This document shows positions 45,764 to 53,840 of a stretch of DNA of 64,000 nt, piece by piece (the first letter of the stretch is position 1; every line of letters starts with the position of its first letter). Position numbers and translations under genes: made by a program. A model generated the notes under the pieces. The model did not search any database. It saw nothing but the letters and a program-made list of their open reading frames with translations, and was not told the origin of the DNA. Where the stretch lies: the NCBI RefSeq assembly GCF_000482505.1, contig NZ_AXVL01000006.1:92641-156640 (forward strand). The letters are read 5' to 3'. This DNA comes from Leptotrichia trevisanii DSM 22070. Its GTDB lineage: Bacteria > Fusobacteriota > Fusobacteriia > Fusobacteriales > Leptotrichiaceae.

Positions 45764-46372
45764 TTAAAGAGGGGCTATTATACAAACTGAGCTTATTATT
45801 TCTTCCACCTTTTTCTCCCAGCTTTCAGAATAATTTATATTATTTGTAATTACTATCGTTGCTAATCCCTGCACTAACGCCCACATTGCTATAATTTTAT
45901 CTTGTATGGCCTGATTTGATACGCCTGCCTTTTGCAACACTTTAGTTGCTTCAACTTTTAATATGCTAAAAGCGTTTTGGTTATTATTTTCCGTTTTTGA
46001 AAATTCTGACAATAAATCTATTTTTGTATTATTTCTTGAGATTATAAAATGATAATACCTATGATTTTTACAAAAAAACATAACATATGTTTTTCCTAAT
46101 TTTACCAATAAATCCTCTCTATTTTCATATTTTTTTCTTGTTTTATCCAATTCCATTGCCAATATTTTCCAAATATGATCACTCATCGCATAAAGCAAAT
46201 CACTTTTTTTCTTAAAATACGTGTAAGGTGCCGCATTGCTTACTCCACACATTTTAGCCAATTCTCGCAGAGATAACTTTTCTTCCCCTACTTCATTTAT
46301 CACTTCTATCCCCTTTTCAATTAGTTCTTCCCGTAGATTCCCATGATGATAACTCTTTTTAAATTTTTCCAT
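45764..46372 (-). CDS. TetR-family transcriptional regulator
   Basis: A 202-residue repressor-type regulator. Residues of about 5-60 form the helix-turn-helix (KKSYHHGNLREELIEKGIEV, LSLRELAKMCGVSNAAPYTY), with the HHGNLREELI start typical of the TetR group carrying the WHG effector domain. The remainder is the helical ligand-binding domain. I start at ATG 46370-46372 behind GGAAGG; a GTG start 15 codons earlier would lie within the promoter -10 region. The gene leads an operon with two flavodoxin-fold proteins. A 13-bp inverted repeat covers its own promoter, so autorepression is likely. The inducing compound is unknown. Confidence 0.88.
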   Translation of the reverse strand: MEKFKKSYHHGNLREELIEKGIEVINEVGEEKLSLRELAKMCGVSNAAPYTYFKKKSDLLYAMSDHIWKILAMELDKTRKKYENREDLLVKLGKTYVMFFCKNHRYYHFIISRNNTKIDLLSEFSKTENNNQNAFSILKVEATKVLQKAGVSNQAIQDKIIAMWALVQGLATIVITNNINYSESWEKKVEEIISSVCIIAPL

Positions 46373-46398
46373 ATTTCCCATCCTTCCACTCATCTTAT

Positions 46399-46433
46399 CA
46401 CTGTAAAGATTATACACCTTAATCTTAACAGTG
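46399..46433. promoter_or_regulatory. Candidate TetR operator over the flavodoxin operon promoter
   Basis: On the minus strand, CACTGTTAAGATT, nine bases, AATCTTTACAGTG form a 13-bp inverted repeat with one mismatch. It overlaps the end of the -35 box, the spacer and the -10 box of the operon promoter, the ideal place for a repressor. Binding by the TetR protein is inferred from position. Confidence 0.72.
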
Positions 46434-46437
46434 TCAA
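46409..46437 (-). promoter_or_regulatory. Consensus promoter of the TetR-flavodoxin operon
   Basis: On the minus strand, TTGACA (46432-46437) and TATAAT (46409-46414) are 17 bases apart: a perfect sigma-70 consensus. The start point near 46402 leaves about 30 bases before the chosen TetR start, which supports that start over the upstream GTG. Confidence 0.85.
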
Positions 46438-46465
46438 GTTTATTTTTAAAATTTTTTTACGAAAC

Positions 46466-46504
46466 AAAAAAAAGACTGTTTTATAAAATTACTTTATAAG
46501 ACAG
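46466..46504 (-). terminator. Terminator after glmM
   Basis: On the minus strand CTGTCTTATAAA and TTTATAAAACAG (46493-46504 with 46476-46487) form a 12-bp stem with one G-T pair around a five-base loop, followed by TCTTTTTTTT. Confidence 0.82.
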
Positions 46505-46528
46505 CCCTTTATACAAATAAAATTTTTA

Positions 46529-47890
46529 TTAACAAAGAATCTCTTCTACTTTTTTACTTAATTCTTTTACATATTTATCCACGGTTTTTTGACTTTCTGC
46601 CTCAACCATTACTCTTATAAGCGATTCTGTTCCAGAAGCTCTTACTAGAATTCTACCTTTTCCAGCGATTTCTTTTTCTTTTGCCTTGATGAAGTCAATT
46701 AATTCCTTATTTGTTTCCCAAGTCGCTTTTTTCTCTTTTGCAACAAAGATATTCTTAGAATCTTGAGGCCACAATTTAATTCCTTCTACAAGTTCATGTA
46801 AAGTTTTTCCACTTTCCAGAATAGCTGCAACAAGTTGAATTGACGATAAAACTCCATCTCCAGTTGTATTATAATCCAGCATTAAAATATGCCCGGATTG
46901 TTCTCCACCAATGTTTAGTCCATATTCCTTCATTTTTTCAAGAACATATCTATCTCCAACATTTGCACGGATTAATCCAATTCCTTTTTCATCCAGATAT
47001 TTTTCAAATCCCATATTGCTAAGAACAGTTGTTACAACCTTATTATCATTTAAAAGCCCTCTCTTTTGCATATATTCAGCAATAATCGCAATAATCAGAT
47101 CTCCGTTTATAATGGCACCCGTATTATCAACAGCAATCAATCTGTCGGCATCACCATCATAAGCAAGCCCTAAATCAGCCTTATAAACCTTGACAACTTC
47201 CTGAAGCAGCTCTGGATGAGTAGATCCGCAATTTACATTAATATTTTTCCCATTTGGAATATTGTTAATTACAACAACATCTGCTCCCAAGGCTTGAAAA
47301 ACTTTTGAAGCAACTCTATAAGCCGCACCATTTGCTGTATCAATTACAATTCGTAATTTTGAAAAATTAGTTTTCACAGTAGAAGTCAGATAGTCCAGAT
47401 AAATTCTCATATCATCTTCCACATACTTAAATCTTCCTAAATCATCTCCTGGCACCTGATGTTTTAAAAGTTCATCCTTTTTCTCCATTAATTTTTCCAG
47501 TTCCTCTTCGACTGAATCAGGCAATTTATAACCATTTTGACTGAATATTTTTATTCCATTGTCCTTTACGGGATTATGTGAAGCTGAAATCATAATTCCT
47601 GCATCAGCCTTTAATTTTCTAGTTAGATAACAAACTCCTGGAGTAGGCAGCACTCCTACAAAATCAATATTTACTCCCATAGAATTTAGTCCAGCTGTAA
47701 GTGCAGAACGAATCATATAACCTGAAATTCTTGTATCAGTTCCAAGAATAATTTTTGGCTTTCCAGCTTTTTTTCTATGTTTTTTTAAATAATATCCAAG
47801 GGCAAGCCCTAGACGTGTTACCAAGTCGATTGTCAAGTCTTTGTTGGCTTCCCCTCTCATTCCGTCAGTTCCAAAATATTTTCTAGCCAT
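46529..47890 (-). CDS. glmM: Phosphoglucosamine mutase
   Basis: Converts glucosamine 6-phosphate to glucosamine 1-phosphate for UDP-GlcNAc, needed for peptidoglycan and LPS. The protein is 453 residues, the usual GlmM size. Markers are KYFGTDGMRGEANKDLT at the start, the phospho-serine loop ISASHNPVKDNGIKIF, the magnesium motif DGDADRLIAVD, the sugar loop GGEQSGHI, and the phosphate site RASGTESLIRVMVE. Its ATG overlaps the stop of the histidine-kinase gene by one base (TAATG), so glmM is translationally coupled to a two-component system, linking that signal to cell-wall precursor supply. Confidence 0.97.
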   Translation of the reverse strand: MARKYFGTDGMRGEANKDLTIDLVTRLGLALGYYLKKHRKKAGKPKIILGTDTRISGYMIRSALTAGLNSMGVNIDFVGVLPTPGVCYLTRKLKADAGIMISASHNPVKDNGIKIFSQNGYKLPDSVEEELEKLMEKKDELLKHQVPGDDLGRFKYVEDDMRIYLDYLTSTVKTNFSKLRIVIDTANGAAYRVASKVFQALGADVVVINNIPNGKNINVNCGSTHPELLQEVVKVYKADLGLAYDGDADRLIAVDNTGAIINGDLIIAIIAEYMQKRGLLNDNKVVTTVLSNMGFEKYLDEKGIGLIRANVGDRYVLEKMKEYGLNIGGEQSGHILMLDYNTTGDGVLSSIQLVAAILESGKTLHELVEGIKLWPQDSKNIFVAKEKKATWETNKELIDFIKAKEKEIAGKGRILVRASGTESLIRVMVEAESQKTVDKYVKELSKKVEEILC

Positions 47891-49488
47891 TATTTTTCCT
47901 TCCTATTCTTTTTTCTTTTATTTTCTTTTTCCCGTTCTTTTTTTAAAAAATTGAAAACGACTTTTTTTTCTGTCTTATCTCTTTTAACAGTTTTTGCTGT
48001 TTCTTCTGATGCGGTTTTGATAATATTTCCGATTGGCAGTACAATTGAAATTTCCGTTCCTTCATTCATTTTAGAGTCAATTTCAATTTTTCCATTGTGA
48101 ATTTCTACAATCCGTTTTACAATTGCAAGTCCAAGTCCAGTTCCACCAGTTGCCTTTGTTCTTGACAAATCAACTCTGTAAAATCTGTCAAATATTCTTT
48201 TTGCATCCTCGTCAGAAATTCCGACACCTTCATCCCGGATGGAAATTCTTCCAAAACCATCTTTAATAACAGATTTAATATAGATATTTGTATGTGGTTC
48301 AGAATATTTTGTAGCATTTTCTATTAAAGCTCTAATTGCTTGCTGCAACAGTGTTTCGTCCCCTTTAATCTTATAATTTTCGCCCATTTCCAGATAAAAA
48401 TTATGAGTTTTGGTAGAAACTACAGTGTCAGAATGAATTTGATGAACCATTTCATTTGCGTCAATATCTATAAATTTTGTATTAATTTTCGTAATTTCAC
48501 CTTTAGCCAGAAATAAAAGTTTTTGGATTAAATTACGCATATTGTCGGTTTCACTGATTATTGAATCAATTGATTCCACAAAGATGTCAATGTCTGTAGT
48601 TCCACGTTTTCGTATAATTTCCGCATAACCTTTTATTATTGCAAGTGGTGTACGTAATTCGTGCGAAGCATCTGATACGAATTTTGTCTGATTTTCAAAT
48701 GAAGTTTCCAGCCTATCCAGCATTTCATTTATAATAAGTGTCAAATTCTGTAATTCATCTTCCCCCTTCGGAACTTCTATTCTTTTACTCAAATCGTCAG
48801 TTGAAATACTTTTTGCTGTTTTTATTACGTTATTAATTGGCTTTAAAATTCTTCTGCTCATTACTTTTGATACAATAATCGTTATAACAACACCAATTAT
48901 TGTAAATAAAATAACAAGATATTCCAATCTTTTATAAATTTGATTTTCCTGCGTCACATTTTTTAAAGTATAAATATTAAATTTGTAATTTTTAATTTCC
49001 CTGCTGACTTTAAAGACAAAATATTTATTTTTTTCAATATTTATTATCTTTCCTTCTGAATCATTGTCTTCTAAATGAAAGGTTTCAAGTAACTTTACCA
49101 TTTTTTCATTAGTCATGGAGGCTTCTTCCGTATCAGTGTCCCCAAGTGTATTAATCGGGATTACAGAATCTTTATTTTGCTTTATTTCCAATACGTATAA
49201 ATAGTTATCCTCTCCTGGATTAAATGGCTTTACGTGAATAACTTTTTTCCCTTCAATAATTTCAGGATTAAAATCAAGCGTAAGAACATTTGTCTTATCA
49301 GAAAAAATCCCAACTTTATCCAAAAAACTGTTTATTTCATCCATTTTATTACTGGCTGAAAGCTCACGTACTTTATTGGACTGCCTTTGCAGTGAATAAA
49401 CAAGAATAATATTAGAAACTAATATTAATACCAAAAATAGAAGAGCGTAATTCGCTGAAATACGATCTTCTAATTTCAAATTTTTCAT
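47890..49488 (-). CDS. Membrane sensor histidine kinase
   Basis: A 532-residue two-component kinase. A first membrane helix (about 13-32, YALLFLVLILVSNIILVYSL) and a second (about 187-208, LVILFTIIGVVITIIV) flank an extracytoplasmic sensor of about 155 residues. A HAMP linker (RRILKPINNVIKTAKSIS) follows, then HisKA with SHELRTPL carrying the phospho-His (about 279), and HATPase_c with the N box (LIENATKYSE), DEGVGISDED, FDRFYRVDLSRTKATGGTGL and GLGLAIVKRIV. The last 45 residues are a highly charged Lys/Arg tail. The layout resembles ArlS-type kinases. It is preceded by its response regulator and followed, with a one-base overlap, by glmM. Confidence 0.94.
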   Translation of the reverse strand: MKNLKLEDRISANYALLFLVLILVSNIILVYSLQRQSNKVRELSASNKMDEINSFLDKVGIFSDKTNVLTLDFNPEIIEGKKVIHVKPFNPGEDNYLYVLEIKQNKDSVIPINTLGDTDTEEASMTNEKMVKLLETFHLEDNDSEGKIINIEKNKYFVFKVSREIKNYKFNIYTLKNVTQENQIYKRLEYLVILFTIIGVVITIIVSKVMSRRILKPINNVIKTAKSISTDDLSKRIEVPKGEDELQNLTLIINEMLDRLETSFENQTKFVSDASHELRTPLAIIKGYAEIIRKRGTTDIDIFVESIDSIISETDNMRNLIQKLLFLAKGEITKINTKFIDIDANEMVHQIHSDTVVSTKTHNFYLEMGENYKIKGDETLLQQAIRALIENATKYSEPHTNIYIKSVIKDGFGRISIRDEGVGISDEDAKRIFDRFYRVDLSRTKATGGTGLGLAIVKRIVEIHNGKIEIDSKMNEGTEISIVLPIGNIIKTASEETAKTVKRDKTEKKVVFNFLKKEREKENKRKKNRKEK

Positions 49489-49498
49489 CCTTTACTCC

Positions 49499-50179
49499 TT
49501 ATTTAAAAATAAATCCAATTCCTCTTACAGTCTGAATAAATTTTCTTTCATAAGGTCTGTCAATTTTATCCCTCAAATATTTAATATACAAATCAAGAAT
49601 ATTGTCATTTCCGATATAATCAAATCCCCAAACTTCTTCCAAAATTTTATCTCTCGATAAAACAATCCCTTTATTTAACACTAAAAAGTCAAGAAGTTCA
49701 AATTCTCTTTTTGATAATTGAATCAAATTTTTTCCGTAATCTCTGAATACTTCATAAGTTGAGTAGTTGATTGTTAAATCTTCAAATTCAAATACACCTT
49801 TGTGAACAACAGATTTTTTAGTTCTTCTAAGAAGAGCCTTTATTCTTGCAAGCAATTCTTCATTTGAGAACGGTTTTGTCATATAGTCATCTGCTCCATA
49901 GTCAAATCCTACTACCTTGTCGCTAATTTCATCTTTTGCAGTAAGCATGATAATAGGTACTTGCGATGTTTCCCTTATTCTTTTACAAACTTCCATTCCA
50001 CTCATTTTAGGAAGCATTACATCCAGAAGGATAATATCATATGAGCCATATTTAGCCATATTCAACCCTTCCTTACCATCATAGGCAAAAAATACATCAA
50101 ACCCTTCAAATTTTAATTCAATTTCTAATAATCTTGAAATTTTAGGATCATCTTCAATTACTAATATTTTTTCTCTCAT
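49499..50179 (-). CDS. OmpR-family response regulator
   Basis: A 226-residue DNA-binding response regulator. The receiver domain (1-120) has the acidic pair EDD (8-10), the phosphoacceptor Asp in IILLDVMLPKMSG (about 51), Thr in MLTAKDE and the Lys in YMTKPFSNEEL. The C-terminal winged helix (about 130-226) has LSKREFELLDFLVLNKG and the FIQTVRGIGFIF ending. I start at ATG 50177-50179 behind GGAGA; an ATG four codons earlier overlaps that site. It partners the histidine kinase 10 bases downstream, probably with glmM among its operon mates. It resembles ArlR; the targets are unknown. Confidence 0.94.
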   Translation of the reverse strand: MREKILVIEDDPKISRLLEIELKFEGFDVFFAYDGKEGLNMAKYGSYDIILLDVMLPKMSGMEVCKRIRETSQVPIIMLTAKDEISDKVVGFDYGADDYMTKPFSNEELLARIKALLRRTKKSVVHKGVFEFEDLTINYSTYEVFRDYGKNLIQLSKREFELLDFLVLNKGIVLSRDKILEEVWGFDYIGNDNILDLYIKYLRDKIDRPYERKFIQTVRGIGFIFK

Positions 50180-50269
50180 AATTATCTCCAATTCTATTTT
50201 TAATTTTTAGATTTATAGTTTTCTACTCTTCTTATTTTAAAAAATAAAAAGTGTTTAAACATATAGATA

Positions 50270-50298
50270 ATTATAACCTATTTTTTTTGATTTGTATA
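50270..50298 (-). promoter_or_regulatory. Possible promoter of the response regulator - kinase - glmM operon
   Basis: On the minus strand, TATACA (50293-50298) and TATAAT (50270-50275) are 17 bases apart. The -10 is perfect but the -35 matches only four of six bases, so the promoter may need an activator. Confidence 0.45.
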
Positions 50299-50425
50299 GT
50301 ATTTTATCTTTCTTTTTTAACAATTTTTGATAAATAAATAATTTATTTAACATTAAAAAAAGCTGGTTTTTATTCTGAATACTTTTTATTAGTTAAAGTA
50401 AAGATTAAACTATTATTTATATTTT

Positions 50426-51694
50426 TTAAAACTCAGTGGTGTCCATATCGCTGTCAGACTGTCCTTCAGGCAGTTTTATTCTGATCAGATCCATTGGCCC
50501 CATTTCCACATCTGTTTCGATAATAGCGATTGTATTTGGATTTACATATTCCTGAAGTTCGTCATTCTTTGTATTTAAAAAGTTTTCCACCTTGAATTTG
50601 ATGGCATCTCCAATTGGACGTACCAGTTCCAAAGTTTCTGTTGCGTAAACTTTATTTCTTATTTGAATTTTGTATTTATTTGTATCAACTTTTTCAAGTA
50701 CATTTGCGACAAGTCTGTAAGTTTGGCTATAAGACAACCCAGTTTCGTAATTCTGATCCTTTTCAGAAGTTGGCCCTAGATAAAATCCGTTTGAATATTG
50801 TCTGTGACTAATAGTTTTAAGCTCTTTTAACCAGTCTGGATTGTATTCGTAATTTCCAGAATAGTAGTTATCCAATGCTCTTTTGTATTGTTTCACGACA
50901 GTCGAGTTATAGTAAATACTTTTCATTCTTCCTTCAATTTTTAATGAATCCACACCAGTTTCTAGCACTTTGTCAATAAATTCGATAGAACATAAGTCTT
51001 TTGCATTAAACATATATGTTCCTTCCTCATTTTCAACAATGTCGTGAGCCCCAGTTTCCTCATGCCCTTCCGCAATCACTTTATAGTTCCAGCGACAATC
51101 CTGTGCACAGATTCCACGGTTCGCATCACGGTTTGTAAAGTAGTTACTTAGTAAACATCTTCCTGAGTAAGCCATACACATTGCTCCGTGGATAAATACT
51201 TCTATTTCCACATCCGGTACTTTTTCACGGATAGTTTTTATTTCTTTTAGTGACATTTCTCTAGCCAGAATAACCCTCTTTGCACCCATATCCTTCCAAG
51301 TTTTCACACTCATCCAGTTTGTGTTGTTTGCCTGTGTACTTACGTGAATTTTAAGATTTGGAGCGTGCTGTCTAACCATCTGGAAAACTCCCAGATCAGC
51401 CACAATTACTGCATCTACGCCAAATTCATCCAGTTTCTTTATAAATCTTGGCATATATTCGATTTCTGTATTGTGTGCAAAAATATTTAGTGTAACGTAT
51501 ATTTTCTTCCCTAAACTGTGAACATAATCCACAGCCTCCTTTAATTCCTTATTTTTAAAGTTTGAAGACATTCCTCTTAAGTTAAAGGCACTTCCTCCAA
51601 CAAAACAGGCATCAGCTCCAAAATGAAAAGCAGTTTTCAGCTTTTCCATATTTCCAGCCGGTGCCAATAATTCTACTCTTTTTTTTGTTTCCAT
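50426..51694 (-). CDS. U32-family protein, probable tRNA hydroxylation protein (TrhP/YegQ type)
   Basis: A 422-residue member of the U32 peptidase family. Family landmarks are ELLAPAGNMEKLKTAFHFGA (8-27), GSAFNLRGMSSNF, IYVTLNIFAHN, the signature EVFIHGAMCMAYSGRC, and the Cys-rich loop NRGICAQDCRW, which supplies further metal or cluster cysteines. Members such as TrhP are now linked to 5-hydroxyuridine formation in tRNA, others to rRNA (RlhA) or ubiquinone (UbiU/V), so older names such as collagenase are misleading. I prefer TrhP on length and the C-terminal domain (YNPDWLKELKTISHRQYSNG), but the subfamily needs a tree. It lies downstream of dnaB on the same strand. Confidence 0.85.
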   Translation of the reverse strand: METKKRVELLAPAGNMEKLKTAFHFGADACFVGGSAFNLRGMSSNFKNKELKEAVDYVHSLGKKIYVTLNIFAHNTEIEYMPRFIKKLDEFGVDAVIVADLGVFQMVRQHAPNLKIHVSTQANNTNWMSVKTWKDMGAKRVILAREMSLKEIKTIREKVPDVEIEVFIHGAMCMAYSGRCLLSNYFTNRDANRGICAQDCRWNYKVIAEGHEETGAHDIVENEEGTYMFNAKDLCSIEFIDKVLETGVDSLKIEGRMKSIYYNSTVVKQYKRALDNYYSGNYEYNPDWLKELKTISHRQYSNGFYLGPTSEKDQNYETGLSYSQTYRLVANVLEKVDTNKYKIQIRNKVYATETLELVRPIGDAIKFKVENFLNTKNDELQEYVNPNTIAIIETDVEMGPMDLIRIKLPEGQSDSDMDTTEF

Positions 51695-51731
51695 TTTCTA
51701 ATTTTCTCTCCTTAATTTTTCTTTATTTTTA

Positions 51732-53168
51732 TTATTCAGCAGGCGGTATAAATTCATCATCCACAACGTTTACAAACTGCTGATAGCTTGGCCTGAATCC
51801 TAATTCTATTGTTCCTGTAGGCCCACTTCTATGTTTCCCAATTATGAGTTCCACTTTCTCAAGTTCATTTTCATTATCTTTCGGTGGTTCCTGTGGAGCA
51901 CTTAAATATTTTTGTGGAACATTCATATTATCCACTTCGGGAGCGGTATCCTTGTGATAGTATTTCTCACGGTATAAAAACATTACCATATCAGCATCCT
52001 GCTCGATTGCCCCTGATTCCCGCAAGTCTGATAGAATTGGCCTTTTATCCACTCTCTGCTCCACTCCACGTGATAACTGTGAAAGTGTTACAATGGGAAT
52101 ATTCAGCTCTTTTGCCAATATTTTTAATGAACGTGAAATTTCCGATATTTCCTGTTCCCGACTCTTTCTTGAATTTTCTGACGGGCTGATTAGCTGCAAG
52201 TAGTCAATTAACATAAAGTCCAGTTTACCCTCGGCTTTTAGTCGCCGTGCTGTAGCCTTTATTTCCAGCATTGTTACACTTGAAGAATCTGAAATATAAA
52301 TTGGCATTTCAGAAAGCCGCCCCAGTCCATTTCCAAGATTTACAAGTTCCTCCGGCGACATCGTACTGTCTTTCAAAGCCTTTAACCGTATTTTTGCCTC
52401 ACTTGCCACAAGCCTGTCAAACAGCTGTTCATTCCCCATTTCCAGACTGTATATGAGCACACCTTTCCCCTGTCGTGCCACGTTAATTGCAAGATTTAGG
52501 GCAAAGGCCGTTTTCCCCATGGCTGGACGTGCCGCCAGAATTAACAAGTCTGAACCATGAAATCCGCTCGTTATGCTGTCATATCTGTCAAATCCCGAGG
52601 AAATGCCTGTTATCTTCCCTTTACTCTCACTATAGTTGTCCATTTGTGTAACTTTACTTTGAACTAGCTCAAATAAAGGAACAATATCCTTTTTCTGCTT
52701 GGATTCAGCAATTTTAAAAATCATACTTTCAGATTTATCCAGCATTGTATCAATTTCTTCGTAACCACGCATGGCCATTTTGACAATTTTTTCCCCAATA
52801 CCTATTAATTGTCGCTGAACAGACTTATCCTTTATAATTTGTGCATAATTCATGGCGTTTGCCGCAGTCGGCACAACTTCTGTCAAATCGTAAATGATGT
52901 CCTCGCCACCGACTTCTTCCATCAGTTCCTGCTTTTTCAGCGATTCAATAATTAAAAGCACATCAATTATTTTCCCGACATTATAAGCCTTTACCATCTC
53001 AGAAAAAATCAGCTTATAATTATTTTTGTAAAAGTCCTCAGATGTTATAATATCAATAACATCTCCAATAACGTTAGGATTTATAAAGACAGAGCCAAGC
53101 AGCGCCTCCTCAGCCTCAATACTGAAGGGTTTGCTGTTTTCCTCTTCTTCCAAATCATATAATCCCAT
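51732..53168 (-). CDS. dnaB: Replicative DNA helicase DnaB
   Basis: Hexameric 5'-3' helicase of the replication fork, 478 residues. The N-terminal domain (about 15-115, PFSIEAEEALLGSVFINPN) binds primase; the RecA-like C-terminal domain has Walker A AARPAMGKTAFALN (about 215), IYSLEMGNEQLFDRLVA, Walker B LDFMLIDYLQLIS and VTLSQLSRGVEQRVDKRP, with SGAIEQDADMVMFLYREKYY near the end. Normal size and order. It is preceded by dnaX and rplI on the same strand, the common replication-gene neighbourhood. Confidence 0.97.
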   Translation of the reverse strand: MGLYDLEEEENSKPFSIEAEEALLGSVFINPNVIGDVIDIITSEDFYKNNYKLIFSEMVKAYNVGKIIDVLLIIESLKKQELMEEVGGEDIIYDLTEVVPTAANAMNYAQIIKDKSVQRQLIGIGEKIVKMAMRGYEEIDTMLDKSESMIFKIAESKQKKDIVPLFELVQSKVTQMDNYSESKGKITGISSGFDRYDSITSGFHGSDLLILAARPAMGKTAFALNLAINVARQGKGVLIYSLEMGNEQLFDRLVASEAKIRLKALKDSTMSPEELVNLGNGLGRLSEMPIYISDSSSVTMLEIKATARRLKAEGKLDFMLIDYLQLISPSENSRKSREQEISEISRSLKILAKELNIPIVTLSQLSRGVEQRVDKRPILSDLRESGAIEQDADMVMFLYREKYYHKDTAPEVDNMNVPQKYLSAPQEPPKDNENELEKVELIIGKHRSGPTGTIELGFRPSYQQFVNVVDDEFIPPAE

Positions 53169-53340
53169 TTTTTAAATTTCTCACTTTCTATATTCTATTA
53201 AATAATTACATTTTAAAACCAAACGTAAAAATTATGACTATTTCATAAAAAACTCCCAAAATATTTAATTTTAGCAGCTCAATATTCAATATTAAATAAT
53301 ATTAAGTATATTTTGCATACAGTTTGATTTTAAGTTTAAA

Positions 53341-53793
53341 TTATTTAGCTTCAACTCTAACTTTCAAATTTGCCTTAACTTCAGAATGAAGTTTTAACTC
53401 CACATTATGCAGTCCAATTTCTTTAACTTTTGAGTTAGCAGAAACTTTCTTTTTATCAATATCCACATTCAATTGCTCTTTTAACGCTTCCACAATTTCC
53501 TTTGCCCCAATTGAACCAAACACTTTATTATTTTCCCCGGCCTTCACTTTTAATACAATTTCCTTTCCAACCAAAAATTCTTTTAGTTCATTTGCATTTT
53601 TCACGTCTTTATCATGATTTTTTTGAATTTTTTCATTTTTTGCCTTCAATTTATTAATGTTTTCAGGAGTCGCAAGTATTGCCTTATTTTTATTTAATAA
53701 AAAGTTATTTGCATATCCGTCTTTTACTTCCACAATTTCATCTTTTTTCCCGACACCTTTTATAGTTTCCTTCAAAATTACTTTAATCTTCAT
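53341..53793 (-). CDS. rplI: 50S ribosomal protein L9
   Basis: Binds 23S rRNA domain V in the large subunit. The protein is 150 residues, with MKIKVILKETIKGVGKKDEI at the start, VKDGYANNFLLNKNKAILAT (the conserved YARNFLIPKG region in variant form), and the central helix and C-terminal domain (LKVKAGENNKVFGSIGAKEI). I start at ATG 53791-53793 behind AAAGG; an upstream in-frame ATG overlaps that site. It lies between dnaX and dnaB, a common arrangement. Confidence 0.95.
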   Translation of the reverse strand: MKIKVILKETIKGVGKKDEIVEVKDGYANNFLLNKNKAILATPENINKLKAKNEKIQKNHDKDVKNANELKEFLVGKEIVLKVKAGENNKVFGSIGAKEIVEALKEQLNVDIDKKKVSANSKVKEIGLHNVELKLHSEVKANLKVRVEAK

Positions 53794-53840
53794 ATTTATC
53801 ATCCTTTCTTCGTTTAAAAATTTTGTTCAATATTTTAACA

